Positions 8,995 through 16,423 of a DNA stretch of 64,000 bases are shown here, one piece after another. The DNA is from Arthrobacter russicus (lineage in GTDB: Bacteria; Actinomycetota; Actinomycetes; Actinomycetales; Micrococcaceae). The stretch lies in contig NZ_JAVDQF010000001.1 in NCBI RefSeq assembly GCF_031454135.1, positions 3,038,001 through 3,102,000 on the forward strand. The letters run 5' to 3'. The notes beneath the pieces were generated by a model. That model was not told the DNA's origin. It did not search any database and was given only the letters and a program-made list of their open reading frames with translations. Both the position numbers and the translations under genes were made by a program. Positions within the stretch are counted from its first letter, which is position 1. Every line of letters starts with the position of its first letter.

Positions 8995-10143
8995 ATGGCC
9001 TCAATTAGCAGAATCAATCGCGACGAGAAGCCCCCAAGGTGGCGAGTCCGATGGTATGACCCGGACCTCAATGGCAAAGCCCAGTCGATGACCTACGCAA
9101 GTCGCGTAGAGGCAGAAGAATGGAAGCGACGCCTCGACGCGAATAGGGGTTCGCTGAAGGCAATTGAAGCCGAGATTGCTCGGTCAAAAGAGTCCGGCCC
9201 TACTGTCGAGGAGGCATTCGAACGTCACATCGGACAGCTCATGGGAACCGAGAAATTTACGCTCAAGAAGTATCGAGATAACGTTCGCCTGTACTTCTCA
9301 GAAATTGCTGATCGAAAGGTATCCGGGTTCAATCGAGACGACGTGATCGAATGGATGCGATGGATGGAATCTCGTGGACTATCCCCGAAGACCATTGCTG
9401 ACATAAGAGGTCTGCTGTCTGCCATGCTCACGACCGCAATCCACGACGGGCACTTGGTAACGAATCCATGCAAAGGCGTCAGGCTGCCCAAAGATATGCG
9501 GGTCACGGACGGCATGAGTCCGATGACGTATGAAATCTGGGCGGCAATCATGGCGCAAATGGACCCAAGTTTCATCCCATTTTTCGACTTGCTGATTGGT
9601 ACCGGGTTCAGGCTCAACGAAGCAACCGTACTCGGAGAAGAAGACTTCATGCTTGATCAACCGACATCGTTGGTTAAAGTGGACAAAACCTGGAAGCGTT
9701 CAGCTTCAGGGGGCTACCTGATCGGGCCACCAAAAACCAGACGCAGCCGCCGCACGGTATCTATCGCGCCTTCTACGGCTGAATCTATCCGTCCGTTGGT
9801 TGAGAATGCGAACGGTGGCTTCGTATTCACGCTGAAGCGCGGTGGAGTCATCCGTCCAGCCAACTTGTACAGGACTGCGTGGTACCCGGCATGCGAAGCC
9901 GCAGGCTTGCGAGGGAATGACCGCCCACGAATTCATGACATCCGGCACACTCATGCATCGTGGATGATCGCCGGGGGCATGGACATCTTCACGCTCTCAC
10001 GTCGTCTCGGACACGAATCAATCGTCACTACTTCGAACACCTACGGACACTTGCTGCCTGATGCGCTGTTCAAGTCCGCTGCAATCGCCCAAGCTGTCCT
10101 TGAGGCGAGCCCGCCAATAGGGCTACCAGAACTTACTCCCTGA
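8995..10143 (+). CDS. Tyrosine recombinase/integrase 1
   Basis: A 382-residue phage-type integrase. The N-terminal arm-binding and SAM-like core-binding domains (to about residue 175) precede a catalytic domain with all active-site residues: Arg in GTGFRLNEAT, Lys region PPKTRRSRRT, HDIRHTHAS (HxxR), GHES, and Tyr in NTYGH. It starts 98 bases after tRNA-Ala, the classic place for an integrase using a tRNA 3' end. Base composition is less GC-rich than the host genes on its left. It overlaps the next gene by 11 bases tail to tail. A second, unrelated-looking integrase lies at the other end of the prophage. Confidence 0.93.
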   Translation: MASISRINRDEKPPRWRVRWYDPDLNGKAQSMTYASRVEAEEWKRRLDANRGSLKAIEAEIARSKESGPTVEEAFERHIGQLMGTEKFTLKKYRDNVRLYFSEIADRKVSGFNRDDVIEWMRWMESRGLSPKTIADIRGLLSAMLTTAIHDGHLVTNPCKGVRLPKDMRVTDGMSPMTYEIWAAIMAQMDPSFIPFFDLLIGTGFRLNEATVLGEEDFMLDQPTSLVKVDKTWKRSASGGYLIGPPKTRRSRRTVSIAPSTAESIRPLVENANGGFVFTLKRGGVIRPANLYRTAWYPACEAAGLRGNDRPRIHDIRHTHASWMIAGGMDIFTLSRRLGHESIVTTSNTYGHLLPDALFKSAAIAQAVLEASPPIGLPELTP

Positions 10144-10390
10144 TCGTGGTCACTCGGTCGGAGTCGTACCACTGGTCCAGTACACCGTCTGGGGCGTCTG
10201 GCCAGGGGATTGCGACCCTGACGGCACCCCACGGCCCCGGAACGTACTCCAGGGCGACTCCTTGGGCTTCCTGGGTTGTGTAGTCGGGCATTGGCAGCAC
10301 TACCGTGACCGCGAAGGGCTCAGCGATCCGGAAGGTTTCCACGCTTTTGCGGAGCGTGTAGTCGTCAATGCTGTGCGGCAGGTGCTTCAT
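10133..10390 (-). CDS. Hypothetical prophage protein
   Basis: An 85-residue protein from ATG 10390 behind AGGACC. It overlaps the preceding gene by ATGA, so the two are translationally coupled. The sequence is mixed, Pro-rich and acidic at the end, without recognised motifs. It converges on integrase 1. Confidence 0.65.
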   Translation of the reverse strand: MKHLPHSIDDYTLRKSVETFRIAEPFAVTVVLPMPDYTTQEAQGVALEYVPGPWGAVRVAIPWPDAPDGVLDQWYDSDRVTTIRE

Positions 10391-10719
10391 GATCGGTCCT
10401 TGGTGATGCGGGTGACCGCGTTGGCCCATACCCAGATCTTGTACTGGGTGAATGAAGGCTTGTGGAAGAAGTCGATCTCCACGGCGCACGGTGACCAGCC
10501 GGTGACGAAGGCTTTGACCTGGACGGCCTGTGAGGGGAAGTTGATCCAGGCTTTCACGTGCGGCCGCTCTTCACTGCTGGGGATCCAGGTGATTTTGTCG
10601 CCCTTGGAAATCACCTGCGGCCAAGTCATGGCGATGGGTCTTTCACGGCGCGCCGCGTCGGCCACACGTTGGGCGTGCAGCTTGTCGTAATGGTCCGCGT
10701 AGCGTCGATTCGTCCCCAC
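10387..10719 (-). CDS. Hypothetical prophage protein, probably leaderless
   Basis: A 110-residue protein beginning VGTNRRYADHYDKL. GTG 10719 is chosen because a promoter-like pair (TTGTTC, 18 bases, TACACT) ends 6 bases before it, so the transcript would begin at the start codon; there is no ribosome-binding site. A longer reading from TTG 10755 is possible. The protein is basic and Trp-rich (GDKITWIP, WPQVIS), reminiscent of small phage DNA-binding or structural proteins, but I assign no function. Confidence 0.6.
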   Translation of the reverse strand: MGTNRRYADHYDKLHAQRVADAARRERPIAMTWPQVISKGDKITWIPSSEERPHVKAWINFPSQAVQVKAFVTGWSPCAVEIDFFHKPSFTQYKIWVWANAVTRITKDRS

Positions 10720-10725
10720 AACCGC

Positions 10726-10828
10726 AGTGTAAGACCGGGAGCACTGTTCGAACAAGTGTTCGAACTTGAGGCGGCGGAGGAAGTTTTCAACGAAACACTT
10801 GCAACACCCAAAAAGTGTGTGTTATGAT
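10726..10828. promoter_or_regulatory. Divergent promoters with paired GTTCGAAC operators
   Basis: Leftward promoter: TTGTTC (10755-10750) and TACACT (10731-10726), 18 bases apart. Rightward promoter: TTGCAA (10799-10804) and TATGAT (10823-10828), 18 bases apart. Two copies of the 8-base palindrome GTTCGAAC lie at 10746-10753 and 10758-10765, 12 bases centre to centre; the first overlaps the leftward -35. This looks like a regulator binding site for the divergent genes. The HTH protein encoded at 11126-11464 is the obvious candidate, by inference only. Confidence 0.55.
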
Positions 10829-10881
10829 TGTTGTATCAGCAAGGGAGGGAAGCTCCCAGCTACGAAGCCCAGGAGGGCCAC

Positions 10882-11064
10882 ATGTTCACCAACGCAACCG
10901 CCGCAGAATACGTCATCTCCGCCATCGAGAACGGCGACGCCAGCCGCGAAGACTTCAACGTCGAAGCCATCGCTTCCGACCTTCATGACATCGCCGGTTG
11001 CTGGAATGTCGCGGAGGTTGACGCCGATGAGTTTTGGACCGTCGTAGAGCGTCACGCACGCTAA
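10882..11064 (+). CDS. Small acidic prophage protein
   Basis: A 60-residue acidic protein (start MFTNATAAEYVISAIENGDA, end DEFWTVVERHAR) with ATG 10882 behind AGGAGGG. It is the first gene after a good rightward promoter and is followed by an HTH regulator gene, an arrangement typical of anti-CRISPR operons. Similar short acidic proteins occur in other actinobacterial mobile elements, as far as I recall, but without known function. The function is unproven. Confidence 0.75.
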   Translation: MFTNATAAEYVISAIENGDASREDFNVEAIASDLHDIAGCWNVAEVDADEFWTVVERHAR

Positions 11065-11070
11065 AGCAAA

Positions 11071-11106
11071 GAACGTGCCCCACCCGCTAAAGGGTGGGGC
11101 ACGTTC
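11071..11106 (+). terminator. Hairpin terminator or attenuator
   Basis: A perfect 15-bp stem (GAACGTGCCCCACCC, 11071-11085, with its complement 11092-11106) and 6-base loop, 7 bases after the stop of the small acidic protein. It is not followed by a T run, so termination may be partial, letting some transcripts continue into the HTH gene 20 bases on. Confidence 0.65.
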
Positions 11107-11125
11107 TCACCTGGAAGGGGTGGAG

Positions 11126-11464
11126 ATGTCTGATCTGAAAATGTCATCAGCTGAGGTCGCTGCGACAAGGAAGCTGATCGGGCTGACGCTCAGCGAACTC
11201 GCTGATGAGCTTGGCGTAGGGATCAGCGCGGTTCGTGATTGGGAGCGTGGCCGCTTCTCGCCCCGTGAAGGGCTGGTGCGCGCCCTGCTTGATCTTCGAG
11301 AAGTCCACGACCGTGAGGTTTCCCGACTCCTTGTGGCTGCCGTCGCAGGCACCCCGATCCATTTACCTGCTGGGCCGAAACCGAAGGGCTGGTACCTCGC
11401 TTTAGGGGCGCGCGTGATTGACCGATTCCCGGACGCCATACTCGACTGGGCGGAGCATGGCTAA
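11126..11464 (+). CDS. HTH transcriptional regulator (XRE/Aca-like)
   Basis: A 112-residue protein from ATG 11126 (site AAGGGGTGGAG). Residues 8-55 form a Cro/C1-type helix-turn-helix: RKLIGLTLSELADELGVGIS then VRDWERGRFSP. The C-terminal half (PKGWYLALGARVIDRFPDAI) could be a dimer domain. Size and layout, with an N-terminal HTH and short C-terminal domain, resemble the Aca2/YdiL-type regulators that repress anti-CRISPR operons; this is from memory and not a measured match. It follows the small acidic gene and overlaps the next gene by 8 bases. Confidence 0.75.
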   Translation: MSDLKMSSAEVAATRKLIGLTLSELADELGVGISAVRDWERGRFSPREGLVRALLDLREVHDREVSRLLVAAVAGTPIHLPAGPKPKGWYLALGARVIDRFPDAILDWAEHG

Positions 11465-12029
11465 CCAGCGCCCGCGCACGGCTCAGCAGCTCGCACGCGT
11501 CGCCGAGCTGAGAGAGCGCGGGATGACCGGCCCGCAAATCGCCAAAGAAATGCGACTCTCAACCACAAGGGTTGAAGTCCTTCTAAGGCAAGCTGGCTTC
11601 AGCGGAAAGGTGAAGCAGCCGGAAAGGCACGGTATCCCGGCCCGCTGGAAGGCTGGGTGCAGGTGTGAGCTATGTAAAAACGCCCGCCGGGACTACAGGC
11701 AGGCCGAGTACCAGAACGCCCGAAAGCGAGCCATCGACGCTTGGGAAGCAGGGGAGCACTCACCCGGCCCGCTATGCCCTTGCCCGGCTTGCCGTAAGGC
11801 TGCGGCGGTCACTCTCTCCGCGCGGCTGGAGCGCACCCAGGCCTGCGCGGTGGAGCATGGGCAGCCGTGGACTGCCGACGAAGACGAAAAGGCGCTGGAC
11901 CGTAGATTCAAGATCGAAGACATCGCAAGGAGCCTGGGGCGTACCTATGCGGCCGTAGCCAACCGACGCCGGTACCTAGCCCGCAAGCGCAAAACACAAC
12001 GCGACCAAGACGATACGCTGGAATCGTGA
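11457..12029 (+). CDS. DNA-binding protein with two HTH-like segments and cysteine motifs
   Basis: A 190-residue basic protein starting at ATG 11457 inside the end of the previous gene. Residues 5-45 look like a helix-turn-helix (LARVAELRERGMTGPQIAKE); the middle holds CRCELC and CPCPAC, possible zinc ligands; residues 140-180 (PWTADEDEKALD, then RSLGRTYAAVANRRR) resemble a Myb/SANT-like helix-turn-helix. Probably a phage DNA-binding regulator or recombination accessory. It is coupled to both neighbours by overlaps. Confidence 0.7.
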   Translation: MANQRPRTAQQLARVAELRERGMTGPQIAKEMRLSTTRVEVLLRQAGFSGKVKQPERHGIPARWKAGCRCELCKNARRDYRQAEYQNARKRAIDAWEAGEHSPGPLCPCPACRKAAAVTLSARLERTQACAVEHGQPWTADEDEKALDRRFKIEDIARSLGRTYAAVANRRRYLARKRKTQRDQDDTLES

Positions 12030-12175
12030 GAATCATTGGCACCTTCCGCGACCCCGACGGCATCCTCAGCGACGCGACAATCGAGCGCGATGTCTATCCG
12101 GATGATGCTGTTGAGCAGCTCAAAGCCCTCAACCCAGAAGGGTGTACCTTCCTGCACATGAAGGTACACCGGTAG
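12026..12175 (+). CDS. 49-residue hypothetical protein
   Basis: GTG 12026 overlaps the stop codon of the previous gene (GTGA) and opens a frame of 49 codons encoding VRIIGTFRDPDGILSD to the end FLHMKVHR. The overlap and the terminator just after it support translation. No family is recognised. It is the last gene of the rightward operon that begins at 10882. Confidence 0.6.
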   Translation: MRIIGTFRDPDGILSDATIERDVYPDDAVEQLKALNPEGCTFLHMKVHR

Positions 12176-12183
12176 ACACAAAA

Positions 12184-12214
12184 TTAGCCCCCGCCCGGTG
12201 GGGGCGGGGGCTAA
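12184..12214. terminator. Bidirectional terminator between converging operons
   Basis: A 13-bp stem (TTAGCCCCCGCCC, 12184-12196, pairing with 12202-12214) with a 5-base loop, between the end of the rightward operon (12175) and the end of the leftward operon (12228). AAATT precedes it and AATCGTAT follows. It marks the boundary between the integrase-1 region and the main phage gene block. Confidence 0.8.
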
Positions 12215-12227
12215 TCGTATGGTGCTC

Positions 12228-12566
12228 TTAGCCGACTAGCTCGGACTGCCTTGCTGCCGCGACTTCTTCCCAAGGGATTTGCTCGGGTTCGCTGCTGGGA
12301 ATTTCGACAGCGCGGCCACCAGCGACGTGGACCGCTGTCATGATGCAGGAGAAAGCCAGCGACTCGGCGCGGGCTTGGTCTTGATCTTCTACCGTGATGG
12401 TCACACCGAGCTTTCGCTGCTTTGCGTCCATCCATACGGAGGAGTCGAGCATCCCGGGTACAGATGCTTCCAGGTCGATCAGGGCATCAGCGAAGCGTGT
12501 GAATTCAGATTCCATGTCGCTGTGTCCGCTGAGCTTGAATTCCATTGAGTGCGTGAGCATAATCAT
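12228..12566 (-). CDS. Hypothetical protein, possible antitoxin partner
   Basis: Up to 112 residues from ATG 12566; a shorter start (MEFKL) is possible. Alternating hydrophobic strands (KLGVTITVEDQD) followed by a helix ending HVAGGRAVEI suggest a small alpha-beta fold. It overlaps the upstream gene by ATGA and would always be made with it. In other actinobacteria small two-gene cassettes of this shape sit in mobile DNA; a toxin-antitoxin role is a guess from gene layout. Confidence 0.6.
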   Translation of the reverse strand: MIMLTHSMEFKLSGHSDMESEFTRFADALIDLEASVPGMLDSSVWMDAKQRKLGVTITVEDQDQARAESLAFSCIMTAVHVAGGRAVEIPSSEPEQIPWEEVAAARQSELVG

Positions 12567-12796
12567 CGTCTAGCCACCACCTTCCCCGTGTAGCAATCTT
12601 GCCGATAAAGCCATTTGATGCAATCCCTAGCATAGTTCGGGTTGCTGGGAGTGAGATGTATGGATCGCATATGACCCCCACAGGGGCACTTGACTTTGTA
12701 ATATTTGGGCGGGTCTATGATCTCCCATCCCGCCTCGTGATACTCGCCGAGGAGAGCGTTCAACTCCTTGACAGGGTGCTTCTTCCAGTACCCCAT
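12563..12796 (-). CDS. Small basic Cys-containing protein (HicA-like fold possible)
   Basis: A 77-residue basic protein: MGYWKKHPVKELNALLGEYH, then PPKYYKVKCPCGGHMRSIHL and TPSNPNYARDCIKWL. The central strand-turn-strand followed by a helix resembles HicA-type mRNA interferases (double-stranded RNA-binding-like fold with a key His), although the usual GSH motif is replaced by KYYKVKCPCGGH. Translationally coupled to the gene at 12228-12566. Function unproven. Confidence 0.65.
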   Translation of the reverse strand: MGYWKKHPVKELNALLGEYHEAGWEIIDPPKYYKVKCPCGGHMRSIHLTPSNPNYARDCIKWLYRQDCYTGKVVARR

Positions 12797-12882
12797 GCGG
12801 CCCCTTCCCCATGGACTACGCGAACTTTCACTATACGACTAAGTGCTCGAGCATTCAACCTGCAAGGTCGATCTCCATAGGT

Positions 12883-13131
12883 CTAGGCGGGTCTGCCGGG
12901 GAGTTTGGACGGCCATGGGTCATCGGTGTAACGTGTGCACACGAATTGGGATTTCTGGGACGCGGTGGTGACGTAGAAGACACCAGCCCCGGCCCCGCGT
13001 GGGCCTTTGGACCCGACGTTTCCGGCGCTCATGGGTCCGCCGTCGTACTTCACCTGCAAAACCCCACGTGCCGGGGAGCCGTCCAGGTAGGTGGCGGCGA
13101 GTGCGATTTTCACGGTACCGGGTGGTGACAT
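12883..13131 (-). CDS. Hypothetical phage protein near lysis genes
   Basis: An 82-residue protein from ATG 13131 behind a perfect AAGGAGGT. The sequence reads like a small beta-sandwich (VKIALAATYLDGSPARGVLQ) and may be a structural or host-interaction protein. It follows the holin gene and is the last strongly initiated gene of the late operon. The 86 bases between it and 12796 hold no gene I can support. Confidence 0.65.
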   Translation of the reverse strand: MSPPGTVKIALAATYLDGSPARGVLQVKYDGGPMSAGNVGSKGPRGAGAGVFYVTTASQKSQFVCTRYTDDPWPSKLPGRPA

Positions 13132-13156
13132 TTTGACCTCCTTGGAAGGTGCTCGG

Positions 13157-13420
13157 CTAGCGTTTTGCCCGGCGTCCGGCCAGGCGGGTGCCGTCGGTGG
13201 TTTCCAGGGTCCCAGTGGAGGGTGTCCCGTCAGTGAATCCACCAGAGGCCAGGGAGGTCAGGATCGAGACGATTCCGGCAACCCCGGACACGGAAGCGAT
13301 CTGCCACCAGTTAAGGTCCGTGAAGCCGACCGAGCCGGTACCGATCAGCGCGATCGCAGCCTGGGCGACGGTTTTGACGGCCCGCTCGAAAGCAGCCGCC
13401 CAGAAAGCTAAAGTCAGCAT
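13157..13420 (-). CDS. Phage holin (r1t family)
   Basis: An 87-residue membrane protein. [20 protein letters not shown] and a second segment [18 protein letters not shown] give two membrane helices separated by an LNWWQ turn, matching the r1t-type holin family that forms the lesion through which the endolysin reaches the wall. The basic C-terminus ends AGRRAKR. It overlaps the end of the endolysin gene by one base (TAATG). Confidence 0.85.
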   Translation of the reverse strand: MLTLAFWAAAFERAVKTVAQAAIALIGTGSVGFTDLNWWQIASVSGVAGIVSILTSLASGGFTDGTPSTGTLETTDGTRLAGRRAKR

Positions 13421-14256
13421 TACTTGCCCCCCGTCACGGACACATCGACTTTCACCGTGCCATCAGTCAGCGCCGCCTTCACAGCCTGCTCGACAAGGCT
13501 AGTTTGTACTTGCTGTCCCGCTTCCCGGTTCGCGTCGGAGTAGGCGGCCATCGTTGCCAAGGTGATCGTCCCGCCGCCGATACGGGGGATCGGGGTATTG
13601 AGGACTGCTTGCGCTGCGGCTGATGCTGCTTGGCGAACGGCGGAGGCCATGGTCGCGTCGAACCAAGCGAAGAAGTCTTGCTTGGACATTTGACCGCCTA
13701 CGGATCCTTGGCGGGAGAATTTCTCGTTGTCAGTTTCACGGATTGCTTGTTTCAGGTCATCGAGGTTGGCCATGTCGAACCAGTCCTTTTCTGTGGGGGG
13801 TTGGTTTCGGGCGAGTGCATCGAGTCGGGGCAGGTCCCATACCCCAGGGCATGCTGTCGGAATCCAGTCCGAATGCTTGAAGAGCGGAAGGTCGCCGTAG
13901 GTGGCGCGTAGGTCACGGATAAGCTCGGCGACGGTGGCGTAGTCTTCGTCTGTGGCTTCCGGACGGCATTCGATGCCGATGGTGGTGGCGTTGCCGCGTG
14001 CCGTGCCGGCATGCCAAGCCGCATTTTCTGGGGCTACGATGCAGGACACTAGCCCTGCTTGGACGATGTAGTGCGCCGAGGTTGGGACGTTGTTGGTGCA
14101 CAGCCATTGGCGGACGGTTTCAAAGAGCTGACCCAGACCGCCCCAGTGGTGGATTGTGATTCCGGTGATCGTCCGGGGCATTCCGAAGATGGCCGGCACC
14201 TGAGCGGCGGGGGTGAAGTTCTTGGACGTGTATTGGGTTTCGAGAGTGTATGTCAT
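13420..14256 (-). CDS. Endolysin, N-acetylmuramoyl-L-alanine amidase
   Basis: A 278-residue lysin. Residues 25-160 form an Amidase_2 (PGRP-like) zinc domain: ITIHHWGG carries the first His, AWHAG the second region, and [13 protein letters not shown] the last His and the Cys ligand. The C-terminal 110 residues are Ala-rich and probably wall-binding or for multimerisation. It has a strong AGGGAGG start site. The enzyme cuts the bond between muramic acid and the stem peptide at the end of infection. Confidence 0.9.
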   Translation of the reverse strand: MTYTLETQYTSKNFTPAAQVPAIFGMPRTITGITIHHWGGLGQLFETVRQWLCTNNVPTSAHYIVQAGLVSCIVAPENAAWHAGTARGNATTIGIECRPEATDEDYATVAELIRDLRATYGDLPLFKHSDWIPTACPGVWDLPRLDALARNQPPTEKDWFDMANLDDLKQAIRETDNEKFSRQGSVGGQMSKQDFFAWFDATMASAVRQAASAAAQAVLNTPIPRIGGGTITLATMAAYSDANREAGQQVQTSLVEQAVKAALTDGTVKVDVSVTGGK

Positions 14257-14259
14257 TGG

Positions 14260-14661
14260 TCAGCCTCCCTGTTTGTTGTTCACTGTGGTTGTGGGCGCTG
14301 ATGTGTGGTCTTCGAAAGCTTTTTTCAGGTCATCGAAGCTGTTTTTCAGGTCGCGGGTGTCGGTTTCTTGACGCCTTTGGCTGTCTTTGATTGATGTCCC
14401 GTTGTTGTATTCGACTTCGTGTCGGATCGTTTCGAGCACGGCGTCTTGTCCGTCAAGGCGGGTTTTCAGGTCAGCGAGGTCTTCGAAGATCGAGGGGATG
14501 CGCGCTTGACCGGTTTTGGGGTCAGCATCCACCCCGCCTATGCGGTCGATGACTCGACCGATTTTCCGCAGGTACGGGATGATGACTTTGACGATGAAAA
14601 TAGCGCCCCCTGCTGCCGCTGTCGTGATGGTGGCCAGGGCGGCCCATTCACCCCAACCCAT
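14260..14661 (-). CDS. Membrane-anchored coiled-coil protein (DUF2746-like)
   Basis: A 133-residue protein from ATG 14661 (MGWGEWAALATITTAAAGGA), with one N-terminal membrane helix and a charged helical region (EDLADLKTRLDGQDAVLETI) likely to form a coiled coil. This matches the DUF2746 proteins found next to endolysins in Arthrobacter and mycobacterial phages, possibly spanin-like or a second holin. It overlaps the upstream tail gene by ATGA. Confidence 0.75.
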   Translation of the reverse strand: MGWGEWAALATITTAAAGGAIFIVKVIIPYLRKIGRVIDRIGGVDADPKTGQARIPSIFEDLADLKTRLDGQDAVLETIRHEVEYNNGTSIKDSQRRQETDTRDLKNSFDDLKKAFEDHTSAPTTTVNNKQGG

Positions 14662-15722
14662 CAGCCGAGCCTGGTGATACGGAAGTTCGGGACCATGAAC
14701 CAATCGGTCGCTGATGAACCATCGACACTGATATCGGACGTACCAGTGACGTAGATTATGGTGCTCAGAATCCCGCACCAAGACCCTGTCGAACCGATCC
14801 CGGCTTCCGTGTAGCGGACCCCGTCACGGTAGAGCGTGGCGACACCGGCTCCTGGTTTGTTGTTGCCGGCTAAGAACATTTCGACGTTGTAGAGCCCGGG
14901 AAGGGTGATTCTGAAACCCGATTCGACCCCAGCGGGGGAACAGAAGTTGTTGTTGATGTCCTGCACCGAGCCGAGGGCGCCGATTTTCGTTTTGGTGGAA
15001 CCCCATTTGACTTCGGGTGCGCGCAGCCAGGAGAACTGTTTCCCTTTGCTGTACGAGAAGGAACCTGCATCCCATACTTCGATCACCCCACCCAGGTCTA
15101 ACCGCTGGACGATGACACCTGGGCCGGGGGTTATCTCGTTGAGTTCTGTCAGGTTTCGGACAGGGATAGGTGCGCCGCGTGGGACTGTGTATCGCCAAAC
15201 CTGGCTGATTTGGACTAAGGAAGAGTTGGTTGCGGTGGCACCAGTCTGTACAAGAGCTTCGGCCAGGACAAGTGCACCCTGTACAGGGTTGCCGTTCAGA
15301 CTGGGTGCAGGCTTGACTGGGGCAGCCGCGGGTGTGCCCTGGGTGACGTAAATTTCTGCAGTATTGTCCGCGTCACCGTACTGGGTGTCGTTCTGCTTCG
15401 TCCAGATGATGTCGTAGCGTGAGTTTGCCCCTGGCGCTGGTGTTGTCTTCCTGTTGGTTGTACCCGTCGTGGAGAAGACGTAAGCGCCAGCCGCTGCAGC
15501 ACGGGTGGTGACGACGTTCACTGCGGCCACGTTGTAAGACATGTCGCTGGTGCCGGTGACGACGAGCGTAGCCGTTGGCATGAGAAGGCCCGGTCGTGGG
15601 CTGCCGGAAGAGTTTTCTGCGAGCATGCCGGCGAAAGCGAGCCTGGCCTGGAGCGGGTTGGTGCCCTGAAAGTTCGGGGATGTTCCCGTCTGTGGAATGA
15701 AGAGGCCACGTTCTACTGGCAT
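14661..15722 (-). CDS. Minor tail protein, likely tail-tip or receptor-binding
   Basis: A 353-residue protein rich in Thr, Gly and Asn (repeated TVVTGTSDMSYNV-like and VTGTSDISVDGSS segments), typical of beta-rich virion proteins exposed at the tail tip. The C-terminal half (FRITLPGLYNVEMFLAG) has a jelly-roll-like look. Position after the Gp37-like protein and before lysis genes fits a receptor-binding role, which is inferred. Confidence 0.7.
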   Translation of the reverse strand: MPVERGLFIPQTGTSPNFQGTNPLQARLAFAGMLAENSSGSPRPGLLMPTATLVVTGTSDMSYNVAAVNVVTTRAAAAGAYVFSTTGTTNRKTTPAPGANSRYDIIWTKQNDTQYGDADNTAEIYVTQGTPAAAPVKPAPSLNGNPVQGALVLAEALVQTGATATNSSLVQISQVWRYTVPRGAPIPVRNLTELNEITPGPGVIVQRLDLGGVIEVWDAGSFSYSKGKQFSWLRAPEVKWGSTKTKIGALGSVQDINNNFCSPAGVESGFRITLPGLYNVEMFLAGNNKPGAGVATLYRDGVRYTEAGIGSTGSWCGILSTIIYVTGTSDISVDGSSATDWFMVPNFRITRLG

Positions 15723-15730
15723 GATGCCTC

Positions 15731-16423
15731 CTAATTGGGGATCACGATGATGGTGCGGGACTGGTAGGTGGCGTTCAGATCGCCGCCGTTTTGTTGGGAG
15801 ACTCCGGCAGTGCCGAAGTAAGTCATGCGGAGTGTGTAAGTGCCTGGCGCTATTTGGTGGTTCCGGGAGTATGCGAAGCTATTTTTCGGTCCGCCCATGC
15901 CCGCCGAGACGACGTTTCCGACGACAATGCCTTGCTCAGTGTTTTGGGTGATCCCGCCGGAGAGCAGCCGGTAGGAGGCGTAAGAGGTAGCGCGGTAGCC
16001 TTCCTGAGTGACATTGGCCGTCAAAATGACTGTGATGTTCCCGGTATAGGTGGTAAACGTGACATCTGGACCGGCGTCAAGCCACCCAACCGACTGGCCT
16101 ACTGGTGCGTTTACGGCAAGCTGACCTGGGTCCGTTGCTGACCTTGCGCCCGCCGCTGTGGAAGCCAGGGGAACCCATCGACCGTCCTTTGTCTTGACCT
16201 CGACGCCGGGTTGGGTTGGGTCGGCGTAAAGGCTCGGACCCAGGTGCACGACCGGGTTGCCGTTCGCGTCGAGGATGGTCAGCCCGTCGCCGTCGCTGAT
16301 GGTTGCACTTCGCAATGAAGCGGCAGACCTCAGTGCCGCAATTTGGGCCTCAAGGTCTTTGATTTTCGCTGCAAGTCGCCGGTTCGGGTCGGGCTCTGGC
16401 ACTGATCTTGGTATCTCACTCAA
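15731..16423 (-). CDS. Minor tail protein
   Basis: A 230-residue protein. Residues 13-40 form a short coiled coil (NRRLAAKIKDLEAQIAALRS) likely for trimerisation, followed by a small repeat domain (ISDGDGLTILDANGNPVVHL, as in phage tail-collar regions) and a C-terminal beta domain. It overlaps the upstream gene by ATGA. Probable tail-tip component. Confidence 0.7.
   Translation of the reverse strand: MSEIPRSVPEPDPNRRLAAKIKDLEAQIAALRSAASLRSATISDGDGLTILDANGNPVVHLGPSLYADPTQPGVEVKTKDGRWVPLASTAAGARSATDPGQLAVNAPVGQSVGWLDAGPDVTFTTYTGNITVILTANVTQEGYRATSYASYRLLSGGITQNTEQGIVVGNVVSAGMGGPKNSFAYSRNHQIAPGTYTLRMTYFGTAGVSQQNGGDLNATYQSRTIIVIPN

Noticed and set aside
8286-9077. VOC frame extended upstream through tRNA-Ala to 9077
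   Set aside because: The extension would translate the tRNA gene antisense and a non-coding gap; the family start is near 8739.
13752-14024. Minus-strand frames overlapping the endolysin
   Set aside because: Other-frame shadows with no start site; the amidase frame has catalytic motifs.
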